From positions 5,319,473-5,383,472 of the forward strand of contig OW203724.1 in assembly GCA_934045075.1 (NCBI GenBank): a stretch of 64,000 bases of DNA, in the 5' to 3' direction. Positions 63,881 to 64,000 of the stretch are shown here, in pieces (position 1 is the stretch's first letter; each line of letters starts with the position of its first letter). The position numbers and the translations under genes were made by a program. Origin of the DNA: Yponomeuta sedellus (lineage: Eukaryota; Arthropoda; Insecta; Lepidoptera; Yponomeutidae). The notes under the pieces are model-generated. The model searched no databases. It saw nothing but the letters and a program-made list of their open reading frames with translations, and was not told where the DNA came from.

Positions 63881-64000
63881 GTTATTAATGGCAATCATGG
63901 AATCTAATACGTATAGGTGGTAAGTAGGTAGATTAAAGAGGACTTGAGAAAAGATGGTCAGAGTGGAGTTTCTTCCGCTGCCTTTCTCTACACTACAATA
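63881..64000 (+). repeat. LINE/SINE tail, family E (cut by window end)
   Basis: GTTATTAATGGCAATCATGG and GAGAAAAGATGGTCAGAGTG match 27711-27790 and 846-870. Confidence 0.65.

Noticed and set aside
1..64000. CRISPR array, bacterial operon or prophage
   Set aside because: No spaced identical short repeats, no ribosome-binding sites, no dense coding. The spliced PACRG gene and SINE/LINE content show eukaryotic DNA.

Overview
This is nuclear DNA from an insect, most probably a moth or butterfly (Lepidoptera). It is AT-rich, carries one intron-split animal gene, and is otherwise packed with small non-autonomous mobile elements of kinds familiar from lepidopteran genomes: short Helitrons, truncated LINE tails, tRNA-headed SINEs, and MITEs. 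Nothing bacterial or viral was seen. The order-level call is inference from repeat style, not from a species-specific match.

The only confidently identified gene is PACRG (parkin co-regulated gene) on the minus strand. Its four coding exons lie at 19492-19782, 16572-16743, 15362-15511 and 8527-8687. All splice sites are GT/AG, the frame stays open throughout, and the product is 257 residues. It belongs to the axonemal doublet-microtubule inner junction. A near-consensus RFX X-box lies about 190 bp upstream of the start codon, as expected for a ciliary gene. No parkin exon was seen next to it. Two weaker single-exon candidates are noted at 46534-46785 (+) and 57161-57586 (-).

Region by region: 1-8.5 kb is repeats, including a hairpin-core repeat, a tRNA-cored dimer, a LINE fragment ending in a zinc finger, a Helitron, a Harbinger-like element with a surviving first exon, and 5S-derived SINEs. 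8.5-19.8 kb is PACRG with repeat-filled introns. 19.8-21.1 kb is promoter and single-copy sequence. 21-35 kb holds a broken mariner, tRNA-cored elements, THAP elements and a foldback MITE. 35-44 kb holds tRNA-headed SINE, long microsatellites and a hAT-like MITE nested in a 5S-SINE. 44-53 kb holds THAP, Helitron, tRNA-cored and 5S-SINE copies. 53-60 kb is a cluster of hairpin-core repeats, including an inverted pair of about 660 bp arms. 60-64 kb is LINE tails, SINEs and a short MITE.

The most interesting material is in the repeats: (i) a 5S-rRNA-headed SINE of about 340-365 bp, present at least 15 times, with 11-12 bp target-site duplications; (ii) a tRNA-cored retroposon whose 5' end is the inverse of its own 3' subterminal sequence; (iii) a 710-730 bp element with terminal inverted repeats (TIRs) encoding a THAP zinc-finger fragment in which all copies share a stop codon at a zinc-ligand position; (iv) a family whose hairpin fold is kept while its stem sequence changes. 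All coordinates and duplications were read by eye. No alignment or database search was run.
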